Source of the DNA: Alteromonas oceanisediminis
Lineage (GTDB): Bacteria > Pseudomonadota > Gammaproteobacteria > Enterobacterales > Alteromonadaceae
DNA: 50,139 bases
Assembly (NCBI RefSeq): GCF_018474025.1
Contig: NZ_JAHCTA010000013.1
Span: 1-50,139, forward strand
Direction of reading: 5' to 3'
The notes beneath the pieces were generated by a model that saw only the letters and a list, made by a program, of their open reading frames with translations, searched no databases and was not told the DNA's origin. Each line of letters begins with the position of its first letter. Position 1 is the stretch's first letter. A program made the position numbers and the translations under genes. Below are positions 35,770 through 45,283 of this stretch, in pieces.

Positions 35770-37230
35770 TCACAATTTTACGCAGATGTTTTTAATCTCG
35801 GTGTAGAACTCCAGGGAGTGCACACCGCCCTCGCGGCCAATGCCGGACTGCTTGCTACCCCCGAAGGGTGTGCGCAAGTCACGAAGGAACCAGCTGTTGA
35901 CCCAGATAATGCCAGCTTCGACCTGGCCCGCCACACGGTGGGCACGAGTGATGTTCTCGCTCCAGATTGCCGACGCCAGTCCGTAGGGAAGACTGTTGGC
36001 CAGCTCGATGGCTTCCTCTTCGGTGTCGAACGGGCACAGGTGGACACAGGGGCCGAAGATCTCATCCGTAATCACCGCGGAATCTTCCGACAACCCGGTA
36101 AAGATGGTGGGTTCAACCCAGGCACCACCGGCCAGTTCGTCCGGCATCTCTGGAACGCCACCACCGGTAACCACAGTGGCGCCGTCATCCACGGCTTTCT
36201 GATAATAGGAAAGGACTTTTTCACGATGTTTGAGGCTGACCAGTGGTCCCAGGTTGGCTTCAGCATCGTCTGGCGGACCGATTTTTAGCCCCTCAGCTGC
36301 CTCTTTGAGACGGGCCACAAACTCGTCAAAGATGGGCCGTTCGACATAGACGCGCTCGGTGCCCAGGCACACCTGGCCACAGTTCACAAAGGCCGAGCGC
36401 ATGGTGCCTTCGATGGCCTTGTCCATGTCGCAGTCGGCAAACACCAGGCCGGCGTTCTTGCCGCCAAGCTCCAGGGAGATGTCCCGGATGCCTTTGGCAG
36501 CTGCTTTCATGATGATTTCGCCGGTGCCGGTTTCGCCGGTAAAGGTGAAACCATCAACGTCCGGGTGTTCAGTCAGAAAGGCACCAGCGGAATCACCGCC
36601 AAAGCCATGCACCACGTTGTAAACACCATCCGGCACACCGGCCTCTTTCATCACCTCGCCCAATAGCGCTGTGGTCGTGGGGGTTTCCTCGGAAGGTTTA
36701 ACCACTACGGTGTTGCCGCACGCCAGGGCGGGGCCGACCTTCCAGGTCATCAGCAGCAGGGGCAGGTTCCAGGGGCTGATTACACCAATCACGCCTTTGG
36801 GGCGGCGTACGGCGTAGTTCAGCGCGCCGGTGCCATCCGGCGTGGGCATTTCAAAGGACTCCGTGGGCACGTTCTTGATCATGTCCGCGAATACCTTGAA
36901 GTTGGCCGCACCCCGGGGGATGTCGATGTGGCTCGCCATGGATTTCGGCTTGCCGGTATCGAGGCATTCCGCCTCCAGGAACTCGTCGAAACGGGCATTG
37001 ATGCCGTCCGCCACCTTATGCAGGATGCTGGTGCGTTCCTCCAGCGTCATCTTTCCCCAGGGGCCGCGCAGGGCCGCTTTTGCGGCCTTAACGGCGGCGT
37101 CCACCTCGTCCCGACCGGCTTCGTGAACCTTGCTGATCACCTTGCCGTTGGCCGGGTTGACGTTGTCGAACAGCTTGCCGCTGGCGGAGCCAACGTACTG
37201 CCCGTTGATGTAGTGCTTGATGTCTTTCAT
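35770..37230 (-). CDS. xylG: 2-Hydroxymuconic semialdehyde dehydrogenase XylG
   Basis: 486 residues, aldehyde dehydrogenase family. Catalytic Cys in NCGQVCLGTERVYVE, Glu in LELGGKNAG, NAD contacts in SPWNLPLLLMTWK and FTFTGETGTGEI. It starts the oxalocrotonate branch used for unsubstituted and para-substituted catechols. Located between xylE and xylF as in TOL. Confidence 0.95.
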   Translation of the reverse strand: MKDIKHYINGQYVGSASGKLFDNVNPANGKVISKVHEAGRDEVDAAVKAAKAALRGPWGKMTLEERTSILHKVADGINARFDEFLEAECLDTGKPKSMASHIDIPRGAANFKVFADMIKNVPTESFEMPTPDGTGALNYAVRRPKGVIGVISPWNLPLLLMTWKVGPALACGNTVVVKPSEETPTTTALLGEVMKEAGVPDGVYNVVHGFGGDSAGAFLTEHPDVDGFTFTGETGTGEIIMKAAAKGIRDISLELGGKNAGLVFADCDMDKAIEGTMRSAFVNCGQVCLGTERVYVERPIFDEFVARLKEAAEGLKIGPPDDAEANLGPLVSLKHREKVLSYYQKAVDDGATVVTGGGVPEMPDELAGGAWVEPTIFTGLSEDSAVITDEIFGPCVHLCPFDTEEEAIELANSLPYGLASAIWSENITRAHRVAGQVEAGIIWVNSWFLRDLRTPFGGSKQSGIGREGGVHSLEFYTEIKNICVKL

Positions 37231-37276
37231 TGCTGACTAATCCTGTTATAGATAGGCCTGTCGAACGGTTGAAAAA

Positions 37277-38200
37277 TCAGGTCAATACCGTCATGAAGCG
37301 TTCGTTCACCTGGCGATCGTGGTAGAAAATCGCCTTGCCAAGCTGCTCCGCTTGCCAGGTCACCGGCTTGTGATCCGGGTAGAAGTAATCGCCGCCACAG
37401 AACACTTCATTGCGGTTGCCGGACGGGTCAAAGAAATAGATGGTCTGGCCGTGGGTCAGGCCGTGACGGGTCGGGCCGATATCGATGGAGGTATCGGTCA
37501 TGGAGATCAGATCCGCCGCCCGGAGGACCGCTTCCCAGGTATCCAGGAAGAAGGACGCGTGGTGGAACTTGCCTTTCTCTTCGTGATGAATGAAGGCCAC
37601 GTCGTGCTCCTTCATGGAGACCGTCAGGAACTGCGCTACGCGGGTGCCTTCGGGGTCCAGTACCTGTTCGGCCAGATGGAAGCCCAGCACGTTCACGAAA
37701 ATGTCATAGGTAGCAGCCAACTCAGGGCCGTAGAACAGGCAGTGGTCAAAGCGGACGGCTTTCATGCCTTGCAGGCCACGGGGCCAGGCTTCCGGGTTCA
37801 CGCTGGAAACGCCCCACTTGCCGGTGTACTTCTTGTCGGCATATAGCTCGAAGGCATGGCCGGAGGGCACGGTAAAGCGGACGCGGCGACCGCAATCCTT
37901 CAGATCTTCGGCCGGCACCTGTTCCACCTCAACACCGTAGGCCACCAGGTCTTTTTCCAGCTGAACCAGAGTGTCTTCGTCCACTACCTTGAAGCCCATA
38001 AAATCGCAGCCGGGCTCGTCTGCTTCACGCAGCACCAGGGAGAACTTGTCCACCTCGGTCCAGGCTTTGAGATACACCCGGCCCTGGTCGTCACGATCGG
38101 TTTCGATCATGCCCAGCAGCTCGGTGTAGTGTTTGACGGCTTCGCCCATATCGAGAACCCGGATCTGTACGTGGCCGGGACGCATTACACCTTTTTTCAT
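37277..38200 (-). CDS. xylE: Catechol 2,3-dioxygenase XylE
   Basis: 307 residues from the ATG reading [20 protein letters not shown], exactly the usual XylE length; the longer frame from 38266 overlaps xylT and is rejected. Two vicinal-oxygen-chelate domains. The iron ligands are the His in [11 protein letters not shown], the His in [11 protein letters not shown] and the Glu in [14 protein letters not shown]. It cleaves catechols extradiol to yellow hydroxymuconic semialdehydes. It follows xylT with a five-base gap. Confidence 0.96.
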   Translation of the reverse strand: MKKGVMRPGHVQIRVLDMGEAVKHYTELLGMIETDRDDQGRVYLKAWTEVDKFSLVLREADEPGCDFMGFKVVDEDTLVQLEKDLVAYGVEVEQVPAEDLKDCGRRVRFTVPSGHAFELYADKKYTGKWGVSSVNPEAWPRGLQGMKAVRFDHCLFYGPELAATYDIFVNVLGFHLAEQVLDPEGTRVAQFLTVSMKEHDVAFIHHEEKGKFHHASFFLDTWEAVLRAADLISMTDTSIDIGPTRHGLTHGQTIYFFDPSGNRNEVFCGGDYFYPDHKPVTWQAEQLGKAIFYHDRQVNERFMTVLT

Positions 38201-38205
38201 AACAG

Positions 38206-38535
38206 TTACCTCAACGCTCTTGTTGTTTGCTCGCTCGTATCGCCCGGAGCCGATGGCTCCAGGCACTCAATAGTCAGATCGGTGACTGGATAGATCCGGC
38301 AGGCCAGGACCTCCCCCTGTTCAATGGCTTCGGGCGGGGCATGTACGCGGCTCATCTTTCCGCACCTGTATTCACCCTCAATCACGCGGACCTTGCAGAT
38401 GCCACAGCCACCGCCTCGGCAACCGACAGGCACGCACTTCAGGCCCCATTGCTCCATGGCCTTGAGGACGCTCTGGCCTTCTTGGCAGGTAAAATCGTCG
38501 CCCGTTGTGCAATTATACACCTGAAATCGAGCCAT
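38206..38535 (-). CDS. xylT: XylT ferredoxin that reactivates catechol 2,3-dioxygenase
   Basis: 109 residues with the plant-type 2Fe-2S motif [20 protein letters not shown] and a later CRIYP Cys. XylT-type ferredoxins reduce the inactivated iron of XylE, important with 4-methylcatechol. It is the first gene of the GC-richer half of the operon, separated from xylL by about 130 non-coding bases, where composition changes. Confidence 0.92.
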   Translation of the reverse strand: MARFQVYNCTTGDDFTCQEGQSVLKAMEQWGLKCVPVGCRGGGCGICKVRVIEGEYRCGKMSRVHAPPEAIEQGEVLACRIYPVTDLTIECLEPSAPGDTSEQTTRALR

Positions 38536-38664
38536 ACCTCCTCTCCCCTTAAGATTTCCTTGAAGATCCCAACGTTACATTTCAAGCGCGACGTCAGCCG
38601 GTGCCAATCATTCTACTCAACCACCGGAGTACTCCGTGTAAAGCTCTTAATTGGAGCAAGAGGG
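38536..38664 (-). other. xylL-xylT junction
   Basis: About 130 bases without a gene where base composition shifts from the moderate-GC xylXYZL block to the clearly GC-richer xylTEGFJQKIH block. No terminator or promoter stands out; a recombination joint is suspected. Confidence 0.45.
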
Positions 38665-39450
38665 TTACCCCTGATACCCGCCACCCACCGGCAGCACCGT
38701 ACCTGTGATATAGGAAGCCTCGTCAGACGCCAAAAAAAGTATGGCATTGGCCTGCTCTTCCGGTGAGCAGTAGCGCTTCATGAAGCTCATTTCGGTAGCC
38801 TCATCAACGATAGCCTGATACCACCCCTTCTCCAATTGACTCATGGCTTTACTATTACGCGGAATCCGCCGCTGGCCAACATCAGTACCACCAGGAGCTA
38901 CTGCGTTGACACGGATCCCATATTTGGCATTTTCTAACGCCATACACACGGTCAAAGCGTTTACACCCCCCTTGGCCGCCGAATAGGGCACACGGTTAGA
39001 ACCTCGGGTTGCTAGAGATGACACATTCACGATCACTCCACTTTGTTGTTTTTGCATCTGTGCCAAAACTGAATGGGAACACCAAAGGGTCGGAAACAAG
39101 GAGCGACGAATCTCGGCTTCGATCTGCTCTTCCTCGTAGACTTCATAAGGCTGGACCCAGATCGTACCGCCAACGTTATTAACCAAAATGTCGATGCGGC
39201 CAAAATGACTTACCGCCAAATTGACTGCCTTGCAGGCATCCGCATACCGCTCCAGATCAACGACGCTGATCTGGACGCTTGCCGCGCCGGCGGCCAGGGC
39301 CTCCTCTGCCACCTCTTTGACAATATCGGAGCGATCCACCAGCAGCAGGCTGGCTTTTTCAGCAGCCATCTGTAGGGCAACGGCACGACCGATGCCCTGG
39401 GCAGCACCAGTCACAATAGCGACGCGGTTTTCAAAACGTTCGACTCTCAT
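38665..39450 (-). CDS. xylL: cis-Dihydroxycyclohexadiene carboxylate dehydrogenase XylL
   Basis: 261 residues, short-chain dehydrogenase. NAD-binding TGAAQGIGRAVA, the NNVGG motif, catalytic Ser in VNVSSLATRG and Tyr-Lys in YSAAKGG are all visible. It converts the benzoate cis-diol to catechol with loss of CO2, forming NADH. It follows xylZ by about ten bases. Confidence 0.93.
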   Translation of the reverse strand: MRVERFENRVAIVTGAAQGIGRAVALQMAAEKASLLLVDRSDIVKEVAEEALAAGAASVQISVVDLERYADACKAVNLAVSHFGRIDILVNNVGGTIWVQPYEVYEEEQIEAEIRRSLFPTLWCSHSVLAQMQKQQSGVIVNVSSLATRGSNRVPYSAAKGGVNALTVCMALENAKYGIRVNAVAPGGTDVGQRRIPRNSKAMSQLEKGWYQAIVDEATEMSFMKRYCSPEEQANAILFLASDEASYITGTVLPVGGGYQG

Positions 39451-39460
39451 TTAGAATTCC

Positions 39461-40495
39461 TCACTTGCTGGTCGTAAATTTCTCGTAGTGGAGGCTGACC
39501 GGTTGAATACCCACTTCCTGCATAAAGCTGCTAACAGCTTCGACCATCGGCGGCGGACCACACAGATAGATATCAACATCACCATCATTCAAATCACTAG
39601 GTTCAATATAATCTGTGACGTAACCCTTCTGCGGCCAACTGCTATTTTCTGAGGCCACGCAGACATCAAATGTGAAATTATCGATGGCCACGGCGAAGGC
39701 TTTAAGCTTGTCCAGCTCGACAAGATCAATATCGTGCGTAACGCCGTAGATTAGGTGGATCGGATGAGCGCTTCCGTCCTGCTGAATCTTTTCCAACATC
39801 GCCAGGAAGGGCGCCAGCCCCGTTCCCCCAGCCAGCATCAGTACCGGGCGCCTCACTTCACGCAGGTAAAAGCTGCCAAAGGGACCTCGCAGGGTTATAC
39901 TGTCACCTACGCTCGCCTTGTTTGCCATATAGGTACTCATCAGCCCGCCGGGAACCGCACGGATCAGGAAAGATACCGATTCGTTCGCCTGGTTAACTAT
40001 GGAGCTGAAGGAATAGGCGCGCCATTGGTCAGTCCCCGGTACCTGTACATTGACATACTGCCCCGGCAGAAAATGCATGGCCCGCACTTGATCACCGGAA
40101 ACGGCAAAGGACAGGGTGGAGTCAGACAGATGGTTAATCTCAGTCAACCTGGCATGTACGTCGGCTTGCTGGCTACGCACACAGACTTCTGACGTGGCCG
40201 GCACGGTAACGACACAATCCGACTCCGGAATCATGCTGCAAGTCAGAACATAGCGCTGTTCGGCTTCCCGAACGGACAGCGCATCCTCTATATAACCATC
40301 CATCTTATAGCTGCCCGATTCGCAGTGACACTTACAGGTACCACAGGCACCATCACGGCAGTCGAGCGGAATATTGATTCCCGAACGATAAGCGGCGTCG
40401 GCCACCGTCTCCATCGGTAACGTGGTAATAAATCGAGTTACATCATCTTCAAAATTGAGCGCTACTTTATACACTGGTTGATACCTCAGGCCCAT
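39461..40495 (-). CDS. xylZ: Benzoate/toluate 1,2-dioxygenase reductase XylZ
   Basis: From the Met reading MGLRYQPVYKVALNFEDDVT, about 344 residues, close to the usual 336; the frame continues upstream to 40633 but that extension resembles no family member. The start is uncertain because no good ribosome site is visible. Ferredoxin domain with CRDGACGTCKCHCESG and VLTCSM; FAD domain with RAYSFSSI; NADH domain with LAGGTGLAPFLAML and CGPPPMVEAV. It feeds electrons from NADH to XylXY. Confidence 0.9.
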   Translation of the reverse strand: MGLRYQPVYKVALNFEDDVTRFITTLPMETVADAAYRSGINIPLDCRDGACGTCKCHCESGSYKMDGYIEDALSVREAEQRYVLTCSMIPESDCVVTVPATSEVCVRSQQADVHARLTEINHLSDSTLSFAVSGDQVRAMHFLPGQYVNVQVPGTDQWRAYSFSSIVNQANESVSFLIRAVPGGLMSTYMANKASVGDSITLRGPFGSFYLREVRRPVLMLAGGTGLAPFLAMLEKIQQDGSAHPIHLIYGVTHDIDLVELDKLKAFAVAIDNFTFDVCVASENSSWPQKGYVTDYIEPSDLNDGDVDIYLCGPPPMVEAVSSFMQEVGIQPVSLHYEKFTTSK

Positions 40496-40629
40496 TTCAA
40501 GGGTGCCGACGACACACCGAGAGGCACTTGTTATTAAACTGGTTAATTCAGATCCGGGAATCCGGATGGAAGCCTCGTGGCTATTCCTGACTGACAGGGA
40601 AGCCATTAGGCTTATATATCCGGACGAAT

Positions 40630-41124
40630 TCAAAGGTGATAGATATCCACAACGTGGTGGATGTAGTCGTTCTTCAGCACAGCCTTCTTGCTCTTGATTT
40701 TCAGCTTGCCGTCTTCACCACGAATCAGCTTGACAAACGCGGTACCGAAATAGGTATCTACATTGTCATAACGTACGCTGTGGGTCATCCAGCTGTAGCG
40801 CACTTTTGCATCACTGGACGATACAGCGAGCACCTCCAGGTTGCTCAGCATGTGCTGGGTACGCGGCTCCGGCATTGAACTGACGCTGGAGCGCTCTGTC
40901 TGGATGCGGAAAACACGATCCTCAATTCCATCCCGTTTATCATAATAAATCAATGACATCTCTGACTGCGGATCGTCCGTCAGCTCGCCGTCCACATCCC
41001 AACACGGCACCCAGAATTCAGAGTTCTTATCATAGTGCTCAAGCCAATGGCTATAATCCTTATCGTCCAGCGCACGCTGCTCAGAATGCAGAAAATCACG
41101 AATCTCGTCGTAACTGATTGTCAT
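40630..41124 (-). CDS. xylY: Benzoate/toluate 1,2-dioxygenase beta subunit XylY
   Basis: 164 residues, beta-subunit family: SYDEIRDFLHSEQRALDDKD, YSHWLEHYDKNSEFWVPCWD and the conserved RTQHMLSNLEVLAV. It is structural in the alpha3-beta3 oxygenase. It starts three bases after the xylX stop. Confidence 0.94.
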   Translation of the reverse strand: MTISYDEIRDFLHSEQRALDDKDYSHWLEHYDKNSEFWVPCWDVDGELTDDPQSEMSLIYYDKRDGIEDRVFRIQTERSSVSSMPEPRTQHMLSNLEVLAVSSSDAKVRYSWMTHSVRYDNVDTYFGTAFVKLIRGEDGKLKIKSKKAVLKNDYIHHVVDIYHL

Positions 41125-41126
41125 GG

Positions 41127-42467
41127 TTACTCTCCCTTTTCCTTGCGCGCCGCTTCGGCAATCATTTGTTGCCAGTAATGGTGCTGAACAATGAACAGAC
41201 CCTCATCTTCAGTCTTCTTACCACTCATCACAGGGTGCAAATCGATAGTCATCGCCTCTTCATCCTGCCCATCGATCCAGTGAGCAGCACCACGACTCAG
41301 GTCATTCCAAGGCAGTTTCATGGCCTTAAAACCTTGCTGGCATGCGCGAAACTCTTCAAGGTCATCCGGGGTCGCCATGCCGGAAGCGTTAAAGAAGTCT
41401 TCGTACTGACGGATGCGGTGGGTACGCGCTTCAGCATTTTCTCCCTTGGGCGCGATGCAATAAATGGTGACTTCGGTCTTGTCCACGGAGATTGGACGGA
41501 AGTGACGAATCTGGGAGCTCATCTGATCCATCAGGAATACGTTCGGGTACAGGCAAAGGTTACGCAACTTCCCTATCATCCAGTCGGCACGATGAGCGCC
41601 AAATTTTTCGACCAGCTCGTTTCGGCGCTCGTACAGTGGGCGATCCTCCGGATTAGGCCACTCCATCCACAGCAGAATGTGGCCATGTTCAAATGCATAG
41701 AATCCACCTGTTTGCTTGTTAAAAGTGGACAGGTCCATCGCCTTAACATCATCAGCGGACATGCCGGCCTTACGACGAGCCACAGTGGCAACGTAGTTCC
41801 AATGAGTAGCAGATGCGTGGTACCCATCGGCTCCATTCTCGGCCTGCAATTTCCAGTTGCCGTCAAAGATGTAAGTCGATGAGCCACGCAACACTTCCAG
41901 ACCTTCCGGTGACTGATCGACAATCATGTCGATGATTTTGGCTGCTTCGCCCAAATGTTTAGTCAGCGGCTTGACATCATCATTCAGCGAGCCAAAAAGG
42001 AAGCCTTTGTAGCTTTCCATGCGCACCTTTTTTAGGTCATGAGAGCCTCTGCAGTCAAAGGAATCCGGATAGCCAGCATCGTCGGGATCTTTGACCTTGA
42101 TCAACTTTCCGGAGTTATTGAAGCTCCAGCCGTGGAAAGGACAGGTTAAAACTGCCTTGCTACCCTTCTTTTTGCGACAAAGAATAGCGCCACGGTGGGT
42201 GCAGGTATTGATAAAGCAGTTCAGCTCGCCATTTTTATTGCGGGTAATAACAATGGGCTGGCGTCCGATATAACCGGTAAAATAGTCGTTTGCATTTGCA
42301 ACCTGGCTTTCATGCGCCAAATAAACCCAGTTTCCTTCGAAAATGTACTTCATCTCCATCTCGAACAGCTCAGGATCAGTGAACATGTCGCGTCGACTAC
42401 GATACAGGCCTTTTTTTTCATCGGTTTCAATCAGACCGCCTACTTTTGCTATCAGATTATTATGCAC
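41127..42467 (-). CDS. xylX: Benzoate/toluate 1,2-dioxygenase alpha subunit XylX
   Basis: 446 residues; the start codon is GTG (reading [11 protein letters not shown]), with GGAGGG upstream. Rieske ligands are Cys89, His91, Cys109 and His112 (CTH...CPFHGW). The mononuclear iron site is in [16 protein letters not shown]. It dihydroxylates benzoate and toluates to cis-diols, the first step of the lower pathway. First gene of the meta operon, about 55 bases after the XylS-box promoter. Confidence 0.95.
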   Translation of the reverse strand: MHNNLIAKVGGLIETDEKKGLYRSRRDMFTDPELFEMEMKYIFEGNWVYLAHESQVANANDYFTGYIGRQPIVITRNKNGELNCFINTCTHRGAILCRKKKGSKAVLTCPFHGWSFNNSGKLIKVKDPDDAGYPDSFDCRGSHDLKKVRMESYKGFLFGSLNDDVKPLTKHLGEAAKIIDMIVDQSPEGLEVLRGSSTYIFDGNWKLQAENGADGYHASATHWNYVATVARRKAGMSADDVKAMDLSTFNKQTGGFYAFEHGHILLWMEWPNPEDRPLYERRNELVEKFGAHRADWMIGKLRNLCLYPNVFLMDQMSSQIRHFRPISVDKTEVTIYCIAPKGENAEARTHRIRQYEDFFNASGMATPDDLEEFRACQQGFKAMKLPWNDLSRGAAHWIDGQDEEAMTIDLHPVMSGKKTEDEGLFIVQHHYWQQMIAEAARKEKGE

Positions 42468-42503
42468 AGACTACCCTCCTTTTTTTTTTATACATATTGA
42501 AGG

Positions 42504-42555
42504 GCAGCCCTAGGAATAACTATCCAGTGAGTGCACTCTTTATCCTAGGGCTGCA
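42504..42555 (-). promoter_or_regulatory. Pm-type promoter with two XylS boxes
   Basis: On the minus strand TGCAGCCCTAGGATA (42555-42541) and TGCACTCACTGGATA (42535-42521) both fit TGCA-N6-GGNTA, the XylS/BenR half-site, in tandem with a 20-base period. The proximal box overlaps the -35 position, as in Pm. A 12-bp inverted repeat, GCAGCCCTAGGA at 42504-42515 against TCCTAGGGCTGC at 42543-42554, joins the distal box to the presumed -10 area. The target gene is xylX; benzoate-bound XylS is the expected activator. Confidence 0.85.
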
Positions 42556-42685
42556 AAGACTCGGTTTTGCATTGCATCTTATGTTCAATTGAGTAGTTGA
42601 ACGAAGCCGCTACGCGGCAGAGGCGTAATTCGTCTGTACTTCTCTGATCCCTTCCAGCCCGGAAGGGGACCAGAGGAGACACCCC

Positions 42686-42896
42686 ATGAACGCCAACGAA
42701 CACGCTCGCTTCCAATCCCTGCACCAACGCTACCTCACCGAACTCACCCTGCGGGGCAAAAGCCCCAAGACCATCGATATGTACGCCCGCTGCCTGCGGC
42801 AGGTCGGCGACTTCTTCGACACCTCTCCCGACCAGCTTAGCACCGATCAGCTCAGGCAGTATTTCATGCACCTGGTCGAGCACCGCTCCTGGAAGT
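42686..42896 (+). pseudogene. Tyrosine recombinase N-terminal fragment
   Basis: MNANEHARFQSLHQRYLTEL and LTLRGKSPKTIDMYARCLRQ form the SAM-like core-binding domain of a phage-type integrase; a ribosome site GGAG precedes. Sequence ends at VEHRSW, where the IS21 element begins at 42896. No catalytic domain remains and its other half is not found beyond the IS21. Small hairpins (GTTCAA/TTGAAC, GCCGC/GCGGC) lie upstream at 42580-42620. Confidence 0.8.
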
Positions 42897-45096
42897 GTTC
42901 GGCGACAATTAGGATGACCGGTTAGCGACAACTATCTTGGCCGGTTGGGTGTAACAATTGGCCCCTTGTTTTCCATGGTGGAGCAAAGGGTGCCAGGCCA
43001 ACACATAACCAACTGACAAGAGGAGCTGTACATGCAGCACCGACAAAGTGGCGCACCCGAGAAGATCCACTGGAAGCCGTTTGGGAGACAGAGTTACTCC
43101 CTTTGCTAGAAGCCAAGCCTGACTTGACCGGAACAACCCTGCTGGATTATTTGCAAGAGCAATACCCTGAGCACTACGACCAGACCATTTTGCGCACTCT
43201 GCAATGTCGGGTGAAGCAATGGCGAGCACTGTATGGGCCGGAACGCGAGGTCATTTTTCGCCAACAGGCCGTTTTGGCACAGCAGGGATTTTCGGATTTT
43301 ACCCACCCAGATAACCCTGTGACGATTCAGTCCAAGGCTTTTCCACATCTGCTCTATCAGTTCCGTCTGGCCTACAGTGGCTGGCGCTCGGTTACCGTGG
43401 TTCAGGGCGGTGAGAGTTATGCGGCTCTGGCGACGGGATTGCAGCGAGCCCTACAGCGAGCTGTGCCAGCATTACCGCATGACGCCCACCCGAAATAATC
43501 TGGGGCAGTCCCATGAGAACGGTGTGGTGGAGTGTGCCAATGGCTCGCTCAAGAAGCGCCTGGCACAACAGCTGTTACTGCGCGGCCACAATGACTTCGA
43601 GAGTATCGAGCAGTACCAGGAGTTTATCGATTGCGCTGCTGACAAACTCAATCGGCGCAACCGGTCCCGTGTGCTTGAAGAGCAGACCGCCTTGCAGCCA
43701 CTGTCGGAGTTTACAGCCGCCGAGTATCAGACCCTCCATCTCAAGGTGACGCGCAGCTCAACGATCGAAGTCCGCCGCGTTGTCTACACCGTGCCATCGC
43801 GACTGATTGGAGAGTCGGTCCAAATCCGCCTGCACCACGACAAGCTGGTGCTGTTCGTTGGTCAGCAACCGGCTGTGACATTGCCACGCGTTTATCCCAA
43901 GACGAGTGAGAACCGTGCCCGCAGCGTCAATTACCGGCACGTGATCTGCTCGCTGGCCTCAAAGCCACAGGCCTTCCGCTACTCTCAGTTGCGTGATGAC
44001 CTGCTTCCAGACGACAACTACCGCGAACTCTGGCAACTCGCGGATGAGCATCTTGACCCCCGTGAAGCCTGCAAGTGGATCGTGACCGTCCTTCGGCTGG
44101 CCAGTGAATATGATGATGAACAGTCGCTGGGGGAAGACCTGTTGATAGAAGCCCGGGTCGGCCGGTTCGCGTCAATTACCGAGATCCAGTCACGCTACCT
44201 TCGTGGCAATCCCGACCTCGAATTCTCAGCTTCAAATCAACACACCCTGGTCAGTTATGACGACTTGCTGACTTCGATCCGCAGCCAAGAGGCGTCGATA
44301 TGACTGACTCCGTCGCCTTACTGCTTAAAGAACTCCGTCTGCCGGCCTTCCACCGTCACTATCAATCGCTCTGGGAAACGGCCATTGAAAAGAACTGGTC
44401 ACATACGGATTACCTGGCAGCCTTGTGTGAATACGAACTCTCAGATCGCTACCAGCGTCGAACTCAGAAGTGGCTACGAGAGGCTAAGCTTGCGGCCAAC
44501 AAAACCTTCTCTGCGCTGGATCAAAGCCGTTTTAGTCGCCCCTGCAACGCCGCACTGGCCAAGCTGCAACAAGACAATGACTGGGCACACCATGCCGACA
44601 ATGTGCTCTTGATCGGCCCTAGCGGCACTGGCAAAACCCACATTGCCAATGCCCTGGGCCATCAACTCACCGAACAGGGCGTGCGCTGCAAACTGTTCCC
44701 GGCGATAGCCCTGGTTCAGCACTTGCAGCAAGCCAAGCGCGACCTTGATCTGATGACCGCCATGACACGACTGGACAAGTACCGGGTCATCATCATTGAC
44801 GATATTGGCTACGTTAAAAAACGGATGCAGAAACCCAGGTACTGTTCGAGTTCATCGCTCACCGCTATGAGAGTGGCAGCTTGATCGTCACTGCCAACCA
44901 GCCATTCAGCGAGTGGGATCAAATCTTCCCGGACAGCATGATGACCGTAGCCGCCGTAGACCGACTCATACACCACGCGACGATTATCGAATTAGAGGGG
45001 GAAAGCTACCGACGACACAGCAACAGCTTAAGCAGGCTGGAAAGAGTAAAAAGTAAGACCACCCAACCGGCCATCATAATTGTCGCGGACCGGACA
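42896..45096 (+). mobile_element. IS21-family element, decayed
   Basis: Left end TGTTCGGCGACAATTA at 42896 and right end (TAATTGTCGC...CCGGACA) ending at 45096 are related inverted ends, including GGCCGG repeats further in. It holds istA and istB, both frameshifted. No target duplication is seen (GGAAG versus AGGTA), so at least one flank was rearranged after insertion. Confidence 0.85.
42975..44303 (+). pseudogene. istA: IS21 transposase IstA, broken
   Basis: Pieces in order: MVEQRVPGQHITN (42975), then in another frame KWRTREDPLEAVWETELLPL and the segment to ESYAALATGLQ (43040-43445), then in a third frame SELCQHYRMTPTRNNLGQSH and ENGVVECANGSLKKRL (rve core Glu region) to the stop at 44301. 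The N-terminal HTH and the region with the second catalytic Asp are deleted. At least two frame breaks make it inactive. Confidence 0.88.
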
Positions 45097-45102
45097 AGGT
45101 AG
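44300..45102 (+). pseudogene. istB: IS21 helper ATPase IstB, frameshifted
   Basis: The frame from 44300 shows LLIGPSGTGKTHIANALGHQ (Walker A) and VIIIDDIGYVKK (Walker B), then breaks. A one-base loss in the A-run 44816-44821 would explain it: adding one A joins GYVKK to TDAETQVLFEFIAHRYESGS and SLIVTANQPFSEWDQIFP, which continues to 45102. It overlaps the istA stop by ATGA-like spacing. Programmed frameshifting is not excluded but istA is broken too. Confidence 0.87.
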
Positions 45103-45180
45103 TTGACGCCAGAAAGCCCGTCTCTTACTTTTTCACTCTAACCCGCGATGAACCAAAGAAAGCGGTTGAATTCCCCCCAA

Positions 45181-45256
45181 GTATCAACTAATCTTACAAA
45201 ATATCAACTAATCTTACAAAATATTAACTAATCTTACAAAATATTAACTAATCTTA
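45181..45256. repeat. Four 20-bp tandem repeats in front of xylS
   Basis: Units ATATCAACTAATCTTACAAA start at 45181, 45201, 45221 and 45241, with one or two changes per unit (C/T at the fifth base; the last unit ends TTAGTTT). The 20-base period puts every copy on nearly the same face of the helix. The last unit ends 28 bases before the xylS start, so it overlaps the promoter. Confidence 0.9.
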
Positions 45257-45283
45257 GTTTAACTATAAAAATTATATCATACG

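Noticed and set aside
37277-38266. Longer start for xylE giving 329 residues
   Set aside because: It would overlap xylT by about 60 bases, and the ATG at 38200 gives the standard 307-residue protein.
42578-42620. Small hairpins (GTTCAA/TTGAAC and GCCGC/GCGGC) upstream of the integrase fragment as an attachment site
   Set aside because: No second copy is found in the window and the integrase lacks its catalytic half, so an att site cannot be supported.
45181-45256. Short regular repeats suggesting a CRISPR array
   Set aside because: The 20-bp units are directly adjacent with no spacers and no cas genes occur in the window.
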